Origin: Ochromonas danica
Lineage: Eukaryota; Sar; Chrysophyceae; Chromulinales; Chromulinaceae
Direction: 5' to 3'
Length of the DNA stretch: 64,000 nucleotides
Assembly: GCA_015146655.1 (NCBI GenBank)
Contig: VKHL01000132.1
Span: 16,442-80,441 of the forward strand
The translations under genes were made by a program, and so were the position numbers. This document shows, in pieces, positions 26,901-37,843 of this stretch (position 1 is the stretch's first letter; each line of letters opens with the position of its first letter). Below the pieces are notes generated by a model. The model saw only the letters and a list, made by a program, of their open reading frames with translations. It was not told where the DNA came from and searched no databases.

Positions 26901-28505
26901 CAGTCATTGAAGGAAGATGTTTGCGGAACATTGATGAGTGAGCTGACCAGTAATGGAAGAAATTGGGCTCCAGTATTGAAGAAAGACATCGGAAGTCGCC
27001 CTATTTCTTTCTTACCTGCTATTGCTCGGATGTTTGCCCTGGCTGGGATGAAAGGATCGGAAAGTAGCCTCAAGACAGTTTTCCGAAGTTCTCTGTCTAA
27101 GGATGACAGCGAAAGGATGGAAAAGCTAGTAAACAGTATAACCGAAGAGACAAATGAGAGTCGGTGGGATGAAGTTCAAACACAACTAAAGGAACTGGGG
27201 AGCATCTTGGCAAAGAATGAAGAGACAATGACAAGATGTCCTGATCGCAACACTATCAAAGACTTGCCCTTCATGACACAGTTTATACTCTCCAATGAGT
27301 TTAGCAGAGAATTTCTTGGGGTGCTAAAAATTTGTCATTATGGCGAAGTTAAGCGAGCTATTCGACGTTTCATCAGTGAGATTGATTACAAGAAGCTATC
27401 ACGGGACTATCAACCTTCAATGGAGCAAATCTCTTCGGTTTTGCAACACGACAATGCTACTCCGATTGCCGAGGCTCCAAAAAGAGAGACAATTACTGTC
27501 TATATCGAGCATGTTCCGCCGGAATGGATAGAACAAGAGGAGATGTCTGTTGTGGGGAAGAATGAAGAGTATGTTCTGACAGCCCCTGCTATTCTTCGGC
27601 AACAACAACTGGAGCAGCAACAAGAACAACACCATAACGAATATGAAGAAAACGCCAAAGAAGAAACGTATGAAGAAGACAATCGAATCGACGAAGTGAG
27701 TGCAGTGCATCTGACTGATCATCAGCCTACAACTCTTGACTTGGGTGCTGACCTCACTAATTACCGGGCGTGCTTGTCCATAAAAGACGATCTATTACCA
27801 CTGCCCGATCACAGCAACTCGACCAAGACATTGAACCTTATACCAACACCAATATCTTTGCCCCTTGCTCCACTCCTCAATACAAGGTCTCGAACAGATG
27901 AAGCTGGAGACAGTTCTCACGTACTTCAGGATTCTGACGAAGAAACGACTGCCATCGAAGCCCTGCTTCCTCCCTCTCCTCCCCGAATAGAGCCTGCGGT
28001 TGTTAGTCCGGCATCTTCTTCGCATGCCGCAACAGATACAACTTCTAGATCTAATCTCCCCTCGCCTCAAGAACAGAAGAATCCTCTGCGTTATCATCTC
28101 GCATGGCTTGAATTCGAGCAATGGAGAAATGAGGCTCTTAGTAGCTTAATGAAAGATCTTGGTGTAAAAAGTGGAGAAGATCTTCAATACTGCGATGAAG
28201 AAGACATACAAAAAATGGCAGGATGTCTAAAGCAAGTTCCAAAGCAAAAGGTTCTTCAAATAGTGGGCTTTGTCGCTCCTTCTGTGAGTATTCAACATCG
28301 AGAAGAAGTGTGGACTATGCTTCGTGATCCAGAATACCGACTGTCAGATGGTTTGCTTGATCTCCTGGAGGAGTTGGGCGTTGCTAAAGCTGCAGATTTG
28401 CAATACTTGACAATGAATGATTTCGAAGAACTCTTTCGTCATCTAAAGAAAGTGCCAGCAAAGAAGATTCGTGGTCATATCGAAGTAGTTGTTCAGCACA
28501 AATGA
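11940..28505 (+). CDS. RNF213-like: RNF213/mysterin-like giant AAA+ ATPase, candidate E3 ligase
   Basis: Coding blocks are 11940-13004, 13135-19858, 19931-20367, 20435-21878 and 21955-28505; introns of 130, 72, 67 and 76 bp, all GT-AG, join in frame to about 5,406 residues (human RNF213 is 5,207). RNF213 is a dynein-like AAA+ ring joined to a ubiquitin-ligase shell that acts in lipid-droplet biology and defence against intracellular pathogens. Seen here: a Walker-A-like AGELGGGKS (about residue 1562), an AAA unit with GETGCGKT (about 1975) and Walker B FVDETNT, and a second with GPPGCGKT (about 2593) and Walker B GVDEAGLPPE. The C-terminal half is long and helical. Near residue 4606 there is a Cys cluster, CPNCG then GCNVMTCG then GCG. 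Two SAM-like helical repeats (DLQYCDEEDI and DLQYLTMNDF) end the protein. I see no canonical RING. Ligase activity is inference. Confidence 0.85.
19859..19930 (+). other. In-frame 72-nt intron splitting the Walker A motif
   Basis: Unspliced, the reading is GPPG, then 24 odd residues, then GCGKT, with no stop. A GT at 19859 and a TTTTTCAG ending at 19930 bound exactly 72 nt. Removing it restores GPPGCGKT at phase 1. The segment is AT-rich with a pyrimidine tract, like the other introns here. Confidence 0.85.
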
Positions 28506-29222
28506 TCTCATATGACATAATATTGATTTGATCTCATACAGATCTCCCACCTCATCACGGTAGATCTTCATGAAGTTAGTTGATGCCAAGATAGCTGTTA
28601 GACATATTCTTACTATTACTGCGTATGCTACCTCTTAACCCTAACCTAGGCAAGCTACTTGTTATTTTTCCAATTTCATGGAATACTCAAATCCTCCATA
28701 GGCAGAGTTGCGTGTAAAACCCAGAAACCCCGTGGATGTTCAAGAGAACGCTCAGGTGCATAAAGTGCTGCTCAGAGCTGCAGGGTCGGACAAAAATAAG
28801 CATCACCACGCAATTTTCCACAAGCATATTTGACAAGCGATATCTCTTCGAATTTTGCAATTCAGGCTGCTCTAAGTACAGAATCAAATTCTATTTCAAA
28901 TGATACAATGTCCCGGATGTTATTTTCGCAATAATACAGAAATTACGAGAAAAATGCGAAAACCCAACTTTTGGATAGTTGGTGAGACGGATGAGAAGTC
29001 TAGGCTTGTCATTATTATCAAGGCAAAATATGGCTTGTCCTCAGCTTAACCTAGATGTTTCTGCTGTCTTCTTCAATTCGATTTGTGATTGAGAAAGAAG
29101 AAAAGAGAATGAAACGATTTTTTTATATTTAAAATCAATATAGAGGGAGAAGGGATAGCAAAAGGAGCTGCGTAATATGCTGAACAATAATCCATGCACA
29201 CAGTATCTACACATTTTACGCA
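28506..29222. other. Intergenic region between convergent genes
   Basis: The region holds the 3' flanks of the RNF213-like gene (+) and the following minus-strand gene. I see no coding sequence or clear RNA gene. A single CCCTAACC at 28640 is too short to be telomeric. Confidence 0.4.
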
Positions 29223-30830
29223 TCATACAGAGATGATACTGGCAGAATCTTGATAGCCAGTGGGGACTTCGAGATCACCGCGATGAAAGTAGTCTCCATC
29301 CGAGTATCGATCACTGAGGTGGAAAGAGGCCCAAGGATCCTCATCCAAGGCAGAGCCACAAAGTATTCCCTCTCTTTCATCCATATCAAAAGAAAGAGTA
29401 AGAGATCTTTCCGTGACAGCAGCAGTGTGGGGACTGTCCATACTACTAGTGCCATACGAAGGGCAAATACCTAAGCCTGTGCTACTGCTATAACTTGAGC
29501 GACTAACCTCGCTCAGACTCTTTGTGCTTGCGCGACTACTCGCACATTGACTGGCATTACCATCCATAATGCAGGTTTTATTGCCATGAAGTAATCGATG
29601 TGGATGACAACATGGAGAGGTCTTCTTCTCTGAAGTGAGCTGGAGTTGGAATGCTCTAAGCAAGATTTGTACAGGTCCATTAGCTTGGATAAATCTCCTC
29701 ACCACCAAATAATCTCCTTCCTGACAAGAAGAGATTAACTTGGTTGATTTCCCCTTAGAACCACCAGGTAGCTCAGAGAATGAAGAGGAAGAGGAGGAAA
29801 GCTCAGGAGCACGAATTGACGAAAATGAAGATGAAGACGATAGCAAGGAAGATGATGACGTAAGATTGACTTCCAGGTGCTTTTTTATTGATGGCTTGCT
29901 CGCATTGGAACCAACATACTCAAACACTACCTCGGAGGCAATAACTGTACCTTGTCTTACACATGCAATATCAAGAACAAATCGTTTGAGATTCGAAACT
30001 TGCAACAGTTCTAAATCACCACTACATTGCAGATTCTCAATCGAGGTATTCAGAGGAGGACAACTCACCCAGCAAGTAGGTTTTGATGTTCCTCTCTGCC
30101 ACCACCAAGGTCGTGGACTTTTTAATACAAAGAGATTGGGTGGAAGATAGTATTCTTCAAATGGTAATCGAACAGGTGGTGCTTCATTCTGTCCTTCTAT
30201 TGCTACTTCAAAGGATCCAATAGAAAGATCATAAGAAGCTGGACTACGTTTCATCCCTTCACCTAAGGGATAGATAACACGTAGAATAATCTTAAATCTT
30301 GATCCAATCTCTGCAGCACGAATCATCTCATTGTTTTGATCTAGATCTAAGATAAACTTCTCATGATAATCTTGTATGAGAAAGCTTTCAATAATCATCT
30401 GCTTTTCTAGACCAGTATGATGATTGGTTAGAACAAGTAGAAAACATTTTCTGGGACGATTTCCCGTGAATGTAAACGTTGAAGTAGAGAAAGTGAGTTC
30501 TAATCGTTTAATCTTGGCACATAATGGTGGTAAAGAAAATAAGAGATGCTCTGTACTAAGAGAACCTTGTAGAGACTTGCTTCCTTGCCATATCATCTTC
30601 TTCATGATATTGAAGTAATAAATGCCATCATCTTCATTATATTCCGAGACATGATGAATGTTCTCACCTTTCCCATTAGGATGATCAGGATATTCTACAG
30701 GGAAGGAGAAAGGAAAGGCTGTGGTTGTGGTTCTAGTAGAGCTACTACCATTCTTAGTCTTGATGGTAGTCCTAGACCAGTCGTCGTTGTTGTTGTTGAA
30801 ACCTGCTGAATTCGATGCTTGGCAACCCAT
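29223..30830 (-). CDS. Unknown protein with a predicted N-terminal acylation signal
   Basis: This is a single 535-codon frame starting at a good ATG. I do not recognise a family. The N-terminus MGCQASNS fits N-myristoylation at Gly2 (Ser at position 6) with Cys3 available for palmitoylation, so membrane attachment is likely. Residues 60-330 are mixed beta-like sequence (for example KIRLELTF-like and FKIILRVIYPLGEG strands), perhaps a beta-sandwich. Residues 340-370 are almost pure serine with acidic spacers, and the C-terminal third is rich in Ser, Thr and Asp and looks disordered. It has no transmembrane helix. It is in the same orientation as the downstream-facing WDR24 gene, with 646 bp between. 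Confidence 0.7.
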   Translation of the reverse strand: MGCQASNSAGFNNNNDDWSRTTIKTKNGSSSTRTTTTAFPFSFPVEYPDHPNGKGENIHHVSEYNEDDGIYYFNIMKKMIWQGSKSLQGSLSTEHLLFSLPPLCAKIKRLELTFSTSTFTFTGNRPRKCFLLVLTNHHTGLEKQMIIESFLIQDYHEKFILDLDQNNEMIRAAEIGSRFKIILRVIYPLGEGMKRSPASYDLSIGSFEVAIEGQNEAPPVRLPFEEYYLPPNLFVLKSPRPWWWQRGTSKPTCWVSCPPLNTSIENLQCSGDLELLQVSNLKRFVLDIACVRQGTVIASEVVFEYVGSNASKPSIKKHLEVNLTSSSSLLSSSSSFSSIRAPELSSSSSSFSELPGGSKGKSTKLISSCQEGDYLVVRRFIQANGPVQILLRAFQLQLTSEKKTSPCCHPHRLLHGNKTCIMDGNASQCASSRASTKSLSEVSRSSYSSSTGLGICPSYGTSSMDSPHTAAVTERSLTLSFDMDEREGILCGSALDEDPWASFHLSDRYSDGDYFHRGDLEVPTGYQDSASIISV

Positions 30831-31476
30831 TAAGAATATTTCATTTAAAGAGAAAGATTGTATGAGTGGGGAAGAACTATCAAGTACTAAATGTCAAGTA
30901 GTAGTAAATAGAGGTCGTAGATGTTGGTGGTCTCCAAGGTTTGTGAGGAAGGAAGAAGTTCCCAGTCTTGTTTGATTGTTTGTGTTGTTGGTGATGAAGT
31001 AGACGAAGTGCACGCCAATCACACTGCAAGCACACTGCACTGCACGCTACAGAGTAGACTTTGGGAAGAGAGAACATCTAAGAAAACCTCACGAAATGCT
31101 ACTTTTCCAAACCCTCACCCTCAATGCAGGGATGGGCGAGGGTGAGGCTTTTTGAGGTAGAAAGTAGAGAAAAACCTGCAGAAACAACACTTTCCTGAAA
31201 ACACTGGAAGAGTACAAACATAAAATAACAATCGATACGATATACAAATCAATAAGCATCCTCCTCATCGTCGTAATAGACCCAAGAAGAATGGTCTGGT
31301 GGGACTGTTAGAGATGAATAAGAACGACATGGAACAAATCCTCTCTTTCGATACGGGTCGTAACGCACACCCCACTTCACATAATTAAGTACACTAGCGA
31401 ATGTGGAAGAAGGCTTGCAGCAACACTTGCTGGCATAAAGCTGGCAGCTGTCTAATGAATGATAGTAAATTTATTA
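30831..31476. other. Intergenic region with a 10-bp inverted repeat
   Basis: This is the 5' flank of the acylated-protein gene and the 3' flank of WDR24. CCTCACCCTC (31113-31122) and GAGGGTGAGG (31138-31147) form a perfect 10-bp stem with a 15-nt loop followed by a T run. I see no coding sequence. Confidence 0.4.
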
Positions 31477-34188
31477 TTATTTGGCTACAACTTGTTCACA
31501 TGATCCTTTAGAAAGACGAGCTGCCGCAATAGTTCGAATCCTGCTATTGATTTGCTTCGCTACTTGATATCCGCGCCGTCCTTTCATTCTTTCACTGGCA
31601 GTCTTCATTCGCTCTCGATAGCTCTGATCATACTGAGTTGTGCTGATGTCTCTGTTGGAGGCTTCATGCAAGGCTGGAGGCTGAGGGCAGCAGAAATGGC
31701 CACAGCCAAGAGGACAAACTCTACACTGACGAAACCATTGCAGCAGGCAGTCTAGATGACCCCCATGTGTGCACACAGGACACCATTGCATCAGACCAAC
31801 AACAGGTTCTTGACAAATAGAGCAAATGCTAGCGCAAGCTTTGCAAGTTTCACACCAAACCGTTGCATTGCGACAGCTTTTATTGTCCCTTTTTGGTAAT
31901 TCCTTCTTGCAGCGGGAACAACGCATCGTATAGTCTACACCCTTTTGTAAGCTGACAATAAGTTGATTATCATCCAGACCATTGATAATATCACAAGCCT
32001 TGCAATATAGCTGAGCTTTCATAAGGAGATCAAGATAGGCCAGATAAATGCGTCGCATGGAAGTGATGGAAAGCTGAGCCTTGTCCATGAGAGGATTCAA
32101 CAGTCCAACTTTGCGATAGATTTCACAAACAAGCACAAAATGCTGTGAATCTCCCGCTTCAAGCAAATCCTTTAGAAGCTGACAGAGAATATCCAAAGCA
32201 AATGAAAGTTTGTCAGCGCCACATAATGACGACGATGTTGTTTCTTGACCAGGAATGAGGGCAAGCAATGTAGTCCAAACTACTGCACGAGAGTGCAAAC
32301 CTGCTCTGCGAGCAACTCGCATATTGTGCTCGCATACTGCAAGGGCAGTTCGGAAAGAGTGCAACGCCTCATCCTCGTTCATCGCTCGAGCATCATGACC
32401 ATAAGTTGATACTGACCTGCGGGAAACTGGCATGCGAGATAAAGAAGGAGCCTCGCTCATAGTACTTCCAACTTCTAAGGCATCAGTCAGAGCACTTTGA
32501 TCAAAAGCAAAATCTGCGATTTGAGTGCCTGTAGCTTGGTGATTTCGCCTAGAAAGACGATATGGAAGACAATAATGCTCTGCCAAGAGATATATCAAAG
32601 CTGGATCGAATACAGAAGCTTCAGCATTGGCTCGAATAGTACGGACAGAACATACTTGCTCCAGACTACCTAGCTGAGCATGTCCAAGAACTATACGACC
32701 TTTTGTGACCGTTGATAATGCTCGAGGGGGAGTAGATTTCACAGCTCCAACATAAGACATTTTCATCACTTTCTCTGAATTACTAGGAGATGGAGCAACG
32801 CAGGGATCTTTAAAGAGATTGGAGGAAATCGGAGGCAAAGGAGCAGAGTAATGATATGCTGCATGTCCTTGAGATGAAAGTGCAGTGACACAAGGAGCAA
32901 GTTGGTCATTAGGGAAATCTCCAAGACGTGGGTCTTGAATCAACACTTGACTGTCCTTTCCAACAGAGAGTAGAAAACGAGGAAGGAACAACTCTTGTGA
33001 ATTGTCTCGTTGTTGTTTAGACTTCTTATTACGAGCTTTGGATGGAATAACCAGCTTTGGAGGTTCTTCAGAAGCAAGCTTGATAGGACATGCTTCATGA
33101 CAATATATCCATTGAAAGGAGGCACAAGTATCACTATGTCCTCTTAGAACACAGACAGGAACATTAGTTCTTTGTAAATCCCATATAGAAACTAGAGGAC
33201 TATCTTTAGTTGTCATCGTCAAAAACTCAGTATGATTATTATCTCCTATCCATCTCACTTTAATCAACTCACCGGTTGCATGTAATGTATGTAATAATAA
33301 AGGTTCACCTCCCGCGGAAGGACTAGTATCCCATACTTTCACCATTTTATCAACTGAACCTGTGGCAAGCACTGATTCATGAGTAGCACTCCAAGCAATT
33401 GTAGCTACACCACCAATATGTCCAACTTCCTTGTTCGTTGAGGTCTCAGAGAGGAAAGTTCGTAATGAACGTCGATCCCATAATCGCACAACAGCTGAAC
33501 CTTCTAATGCTACAGCAAAGATATCCTGATGGAATGGATTAAATTGAAGATCACCACCTAATTTAGATGAATTTGTTGATAAAGAACGTGCAGAACCTGA
33601 TGGTATAGGACATGCACCAGGTTGTACAGAAGCACGTAAATCAAATAATCGTATACTTCCTTTATTATCTAATGAAGCTAATAGATTAATATCACTAGGA
33701 TGCCAAGTAACAGTATTAATATTCAAATTATTACTACTATCTTCATATTTCACATTCCATTTAATCTCTAAAAGAGATGTTGTTGATGCTAACGTACCAC
33801 AACGAATTTCACCACTTCCATAAGCAATGGCTAAGGTAGGATTGACACTTTCACTATTCCAAGCAAGATCATTCACATTACCACGGGATGTAGTATTAGT
33901 ATAAGAGGTCATCTCAGAGATGTTTCCATTTAAGTCGATTTTAATAATTTTAGTCTCTCCGGTAGATCCTAAGGCAGCAAATCGTTGTTCATGATGGAAA
34001 GCCAATGATGAGATAGATTTACGAATATCATAAGCATTGCGAATGGAAGAGGAAGAAGAAGAAGAATAGGTTGAGGAATGAGATATGCTTAGCATTGTTT
34101 GAATTGAAATTGGAGTGAGAATGAATTGATTTTCAAGCAATCCAAACAACCCATTCAACAACAAGCGCCTCGTGTCTTTCCCACGCAT
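31477..34188 (-). CDS. WDR24: WDR24-like WD40/RING protein, GATOR2 (SEACAT) subunit
   Basis: This is a single frame of about 903 residues from ATG 34188 (an earlier in-frame TTG at 34329 is unlikely to be used); human WDR24 is 790. GATOR2 relays amino-acid sufficiency to TORC1 at the lysosome or vacuole. The N-terminal half is a WD40 propeller: FNPFHQDIFAVAL, VVRLWDRR, SVDKMVKVWD, VSIWDLQR and VLIQDPRLG are blade signatures. A Ser/Pro-rich linker follows, then a helical solenoid segment. The C-terminus is a double zinc element: CSRCKKELP, then WCETCKAC, then CSICQEPVVGLMQWCPVC, THGGHLDCLLQWF and CPLGCGHFC. This arrangement matches WDR24 better than WDR59 or Mios, but a paralogue cannot be excluded. 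Confidence 0.85.
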   Translation of the reverse strand: MRGKDTRRLLLNGLFGLLENQFILTPISIQTMLSISHSSTYSSSSSSSIRNAYDIRKSISSLAFHHEQRFAALGSTGETKIIKIDLNGNISEMTSYTNTTSRGNVNDLAWNSESVNPTLAIAYGSGEIRCGTLASTTSLLEIKWNVKYEDSSNNLNINTVTWHPSDINLLASLDNKGSIRLFDLRASVQPGACPIPSGSARSLSTNSSKLGGDLQFNPFHQDIFAVALEGSAVVRLWDRRSLRTFLSETSTNKEVGHIGGVATIAWSATHESVLATGSVDKMVKVWDTSPSAGGEPLLLHTLHATGELIKVRWIGDNNHTEFLTMTTKDSPLVSIWDLQRTNVPVCVLRGHSDTCASFQWIYCHEACPIKLASEEPPKLVIPSKARNKKSKQQRDNSQELFLPRFLLSVGKDSQVLIQDPRLGDFPNDQLAPCVTALSSQGHAAYHYSAPLPPISSNLFKDPCVAPSPSNSEKVMKMSYVGAVKSTPPRALSTVTKGRIVLGHAQLGSLEQVCSVRTIRANAEASVFDPALIYLLAEHYCLPYRLSRRNHQATGTQIADFAFDQSALTDALEVGSTMSEAPSLSRMPVSRRSVSTYGHDARAMNEDEALHSFRTALAVCEHNMRVARRAGLHSRAVVWTTLLALIPGQETTSSSLCGADKLSFALDILCQLLKDLLEAGDSQHFVLVCEIYRKVGLLNPLMDKAQLSITSMRRIYLAYLDLLMKAQLYCKACDIINGLDDNQLIVSLQKGVDYTMRCSRCKKELPKRDNKSCRNATVWCETCKACASICSICQEPVVGLMQWCPVCTHGGHLDCLLQWFRQCRVCPLGCGHFCCPQPPALHEASNRDISTTQYDQSYRERMKTASERMKGRRGYQVAKQINSRIRTIAAARLSKGSCEQVVAK

Positions 34189-35008
34189 CGTAAGAACAGA
34201 TGACTGGTTGTCCTGATGCTGAAGGTTGCTTAGAAGGTCGACCTGTGACCTGTGTTGCTTAGAAGTTATGAGAACAATGTGTTCTGCTATGGCAGTTGAG
34301 TGGGAGCAGTCTGTTAAGTCCACGTACAATGTTCTGGATTAGTTATTGTTACACGAATCTGTTAATTGATGGTATTTACAACAGAACGCAAGGATTGTGA
34401 TAATCAGTAAGTTGAAGCTGTTTTGATAGCAGTTCAACTAAAACTATGGTTTCGGAGAAACACTTTAAGACAAGACAGTTGACAGACAAGGTGAGGTGAG
34501 ATGAGATGCATGCGCTACTAATCTCACAACATTAGCCAACAGAGTTGGTACATAGCAATAGTACAATATATAAGAGAAGGATTGGTAAGATGAACAGCTC
34601 ATCATCCCACGATACTAAAGAACAAAGTCAGTAATAAGCATCCACAGTAATATATGTTATCAAAGGATTGCAAAGGATGCTCTTGATAACATGATCAATG
34701 ACTTCATTCAAATAAATACTAAAAGCTAAAAGCATCACACAATAATACAATAATAATCAGTTCAGCTATAACACATCCACCTACACAAGGCGGCGGAATA
34801 AAAAGATAAGTAATATAATGTCAGCTTGGAAATGGTTTTTCATCAAAGCTAAGAAATATAACTAACATGAGCCTTATATTCGCATCAATAAATTGAACAC
34901 AAATGCTAAGCTAATTGATGATTGCCCCATCCAGTTCAGATAAAACCTGATTGTTGTAAATGGCTTCGACCGACTACCACTGAAACCCAAAAGAAGTAGA
35001 AGAAGGAC
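34189..35008. other. WDR24 upstream region with a fossil histidine-kinase fragment
   Basis: The region is AT-rich. It contains no ORF of note apart from the receiver-domain remnant at 34936-34989 listed separately. Its right end at 35008 is the left border of the sequence shared by the two histidine-kinase copies. Confidence 0.4.
34936..34989 (-). pseudogene. Fossil fragment of a third histidine-kinase receiver domain
   Basis: This 54-bp stretch matches 35165-35229 of the adjacent histidine-kinase gene (CAGATAAAACCTGATT, then AAATGGCTTCGAC, then GAAACCCA) with a deletion of about 11 nt and several substitutions. That is the codon region of the conserved SKPF and the C-terminus. It is too short to code for anything and reads as the remnant of another paralogue. 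Confidence 0.6.
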
Positions 35009-35140
35009 AAAGTGAAGAAGTAGAAGGACATAATAGGAAATGGGAAAGTCATACTAATGTAAGGCATCAAAGTGCCTAAGTCAAAAAATAAGCACGCACA
35101 ATATAGAGAGCTTGAAATAAGACTATTTGTTAACAAATAA

Positions 35141-37843
35141 TCATAACTTAAGATCGACTCCAAGGTCAGATAAAACCTGATTGAAGGCATTCATGGTAAA
35201 TGGCTTCGACAGACTGCCATCGAAACCCATATCCATCATCGTCAGCCTCGTCTCCTCGTCATCATTTGCTGAGACTCCCAGAATCAAATGGCGCAAACCA
35301 TCGCTCCATTTACTGAAGCTCTCTCCATACTCTTGCTCGATCTGACGAAGACGCTTCGTTGCTTCTAGACCATCCATTATAGGCATGTGCAAATCCATCA
35401 AAATGCAGTCAAAGGCAGCTTGAAGCTTGGTAGCCTCATGACCTGAAACACTACCACCGGGCTCATCCGACTTCTCCAAACCAAACCTCTGATTCTCCAA
35501 CTCCCTCTGGATTATGTCCAACGCATCCGCTCCATTCTCCGCCACCGTCACCGCGAAGCCCTTCTTGCGCAATAGCATCGACGTGATCTTCACCACCGAA
35601 GGAGTATCGTCCACCAGAAGAATGCGCGGTCGAGACGAGCTGCTGCTCACATCGCCCGATGCTGCACGTAATGATGGTTGAATCGGATGTCTTGGCGAGA
35701 GAAGGCGTCGTGTGGCTCCGCCATTGCGCAACTTATCCATGATTTCTGTCATTGATATCGTCACCGCTGAAGTCGCTGGAGCACTGCCATTATTCCCTGC
35801 CACATGCTTAGGTAGTGCTGTGCTCGACGCCGACATGGATAATAGGGACTGGAGAAGCTGACGCTGCTCATCCTCTCGATAAGGAAAGCGAAACCAAAAG
35901 ATCGAACCTCGAAGGCCATCTCTTCGCTTGCTCACTCCACATTGACCTTGCAACGCTTCCAAACGCTTCGCCAATGAAAACAAGCCCAATCCCGTTCCTC
36001 CTGCTAGACGCTGTGTCTGTTTGAAAGGAGAAAACAGATCGGCCATCGCTTCTTCCGACATACCGATGCCTTCATCTTCCACTTCGATGCGCAACATCGT
36101 CACTGAACGCACTAGACAGGTGGTCTGAACTCTAGCCATAGAAAATGCATTGCGTGTAGTTATCGCATTTCTAATGTGCTCGGGGGACACATTCTCAGAC
36201 CTCATCCCTGCCTTAGCGTGGAAAGAACTTCCGCCGTTGTTGTCATTCTTCTTCTGGCTAAACACCATCGACTTACTCTGAACGCTATGAAAACCGCTAC
36301 GTTCACTCTGCCTTCGGCTGCGTCTTGACCACTCCTCCTCCTCAAAACCCTCCTCGCCTTCTTCCTCATCCTTCCCTCCTCCTTCCAATGGGTACACCTC
36401 CACTTCCTCCAAATATACACTCACATTCACACTGCCTGCATTCGAGTACTTCACGGCATTGCTCAACAGACAAAGAAGATTCTCCTGGAGCCATTGCTTG
36501 TCTGTGATGATGTGAGAGCTCACCACCTGGGGAATTGGATTCATTGTGATCGACACGCGCTGCTGGATGTCCTTCATGCAGTTCAACGGTAAAGACAACG
36601 TCGCCAATAAATCGATCGTCTCGTGCTTCGGAACCAGCTTCAAACCCTTGCTGGCTTTCGCATAGTCGATACAACGATGAATCGTCATCAACATGAAGTT
36701 ATTTGTATTTGACATGTTCTCCACACATTCCAAACACCCATCAAGCGTCGACTTCAACGAACTTAGGATGCGCTTCAAGAAAGCTACGCTCTCCGATGGA
36801 TTGCTGTCGTTCTTCTCTTCTCCTCTTCCCTCACAGCCACCACAGTCGTCCACGGTGCCTTCTGCTCGCATCACCTTTGTCTCTAACAGATCAACTCCTT
36901 CCGTCAGCATACACTTGATCGTCTCCAGACCTGTCACAAAAGATGCCAGAGGCTAAGCATCGAACACACAATCCACGGTTTAGTAAGCGCATCAATCAAC
37001 AGCAGATCAAGACAAGTCAAGCAACCACATTCAGCAGCAAACACTAGTACACCCACTCACCGTCTTCAAATCATGAGCCACATTGCCCACCATGCTGCGC
37101 ATATTCTCATCGAATTGGTTGATGTGATGAGCCTTCGACAACTCACGGGCCTCTTCATGATCTGCTTGCAGCTTCTCTTCTCGAACAATACGTTGTTGCA
37201 TGCCATACAAGAACAACAGCACCAGCGAGAAGTAATACAACAATGTCAACGTCATGGGCAAGGACTCAAGATGGATTGTCATCGCTACCAAACAACTAAA
37301 GCTGCAAATGATCATGCCCATGATCACCTTCCAATACACCAGGAAGATCTCATAGAAGACCACACAGAACAATAAAGGATAGAACATGGCTGATAGCATA
37401 GACATGGACATGAACGAAAATCTGTTATGGCTTTCGCCTTCATACCATTTTACCAAAAATACATCTTCTTCTGACAAATTGTGTGCTGCAGAATCTTGCC
37501 ATGGCACATTGTAGCAACATAGATTCGACAAGATACCCACGAAGTACAAAATACAAAATGTGAGAACTTCTTTCACATCCTTATCTACCTCTCCTCTCAT
37601 TGTCATCGATATTGAAACTTTTCTTCGGTGGCCCGCCACAGATAAGCAGTGCTTCGTGAGGGCCATGCAGGCCACAGTTTTGCAGACAGCTGCTAGAATG
37701 GTGAAGGCCAGGTGCCAGTCGCCACAGCCGCTCTTAAGCACCAAGGACATAGGATAGCAGAGATAAATGGAGAGAGGTACATCAATGAACATCAAGAGAA
37801 GGTTCAAGACACAAGATGATCGGACAGGAAAAGAAGTCTTCAT
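35141..37843 (-). CDS. Hybrid membrane histidine kinase, copy 1
   Basis: Coding blocks are 37843-37061 and 36952-35141 with a 108-bp intron, 864 residues. The N-terminal 210 residues contain about six membrane helices. The H box NVAHDLKT|PLASF is split by the intron; the acceptor TGCTTAG at 36953 restores the exact HDLKTPL motif. The ATPase domain shows the N box LLSNAVKYSN, the G1 box DEGIGM, and GGTGLGLFSLAKRLEA. The receiver has LLVDD, phospho-acceptor Asp in LMDLHMPIMDG, VSAND and SKPF, all intact. It should autophosphorylate and pass the phosphate to its own receiver; the signal is unknown. Copy 2 (42509-45184) is virtually identical, including the intron, except for the first 15 or so residues and a patch around 36120-36245. 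Confidence 0.92.

Noticed and set aside
28636-28647. Telomere-like TTAACCCTAACC (also AAACCCTAA near 52772)
   Set aside because: Single short matches; no tandem repetition.
31520-31545. tRNA T-loop-like GTTCGAATCC
   Set aside because: It lies inside the WDR24 coding frame, and no acceptor or anticodon stem surrounds it.
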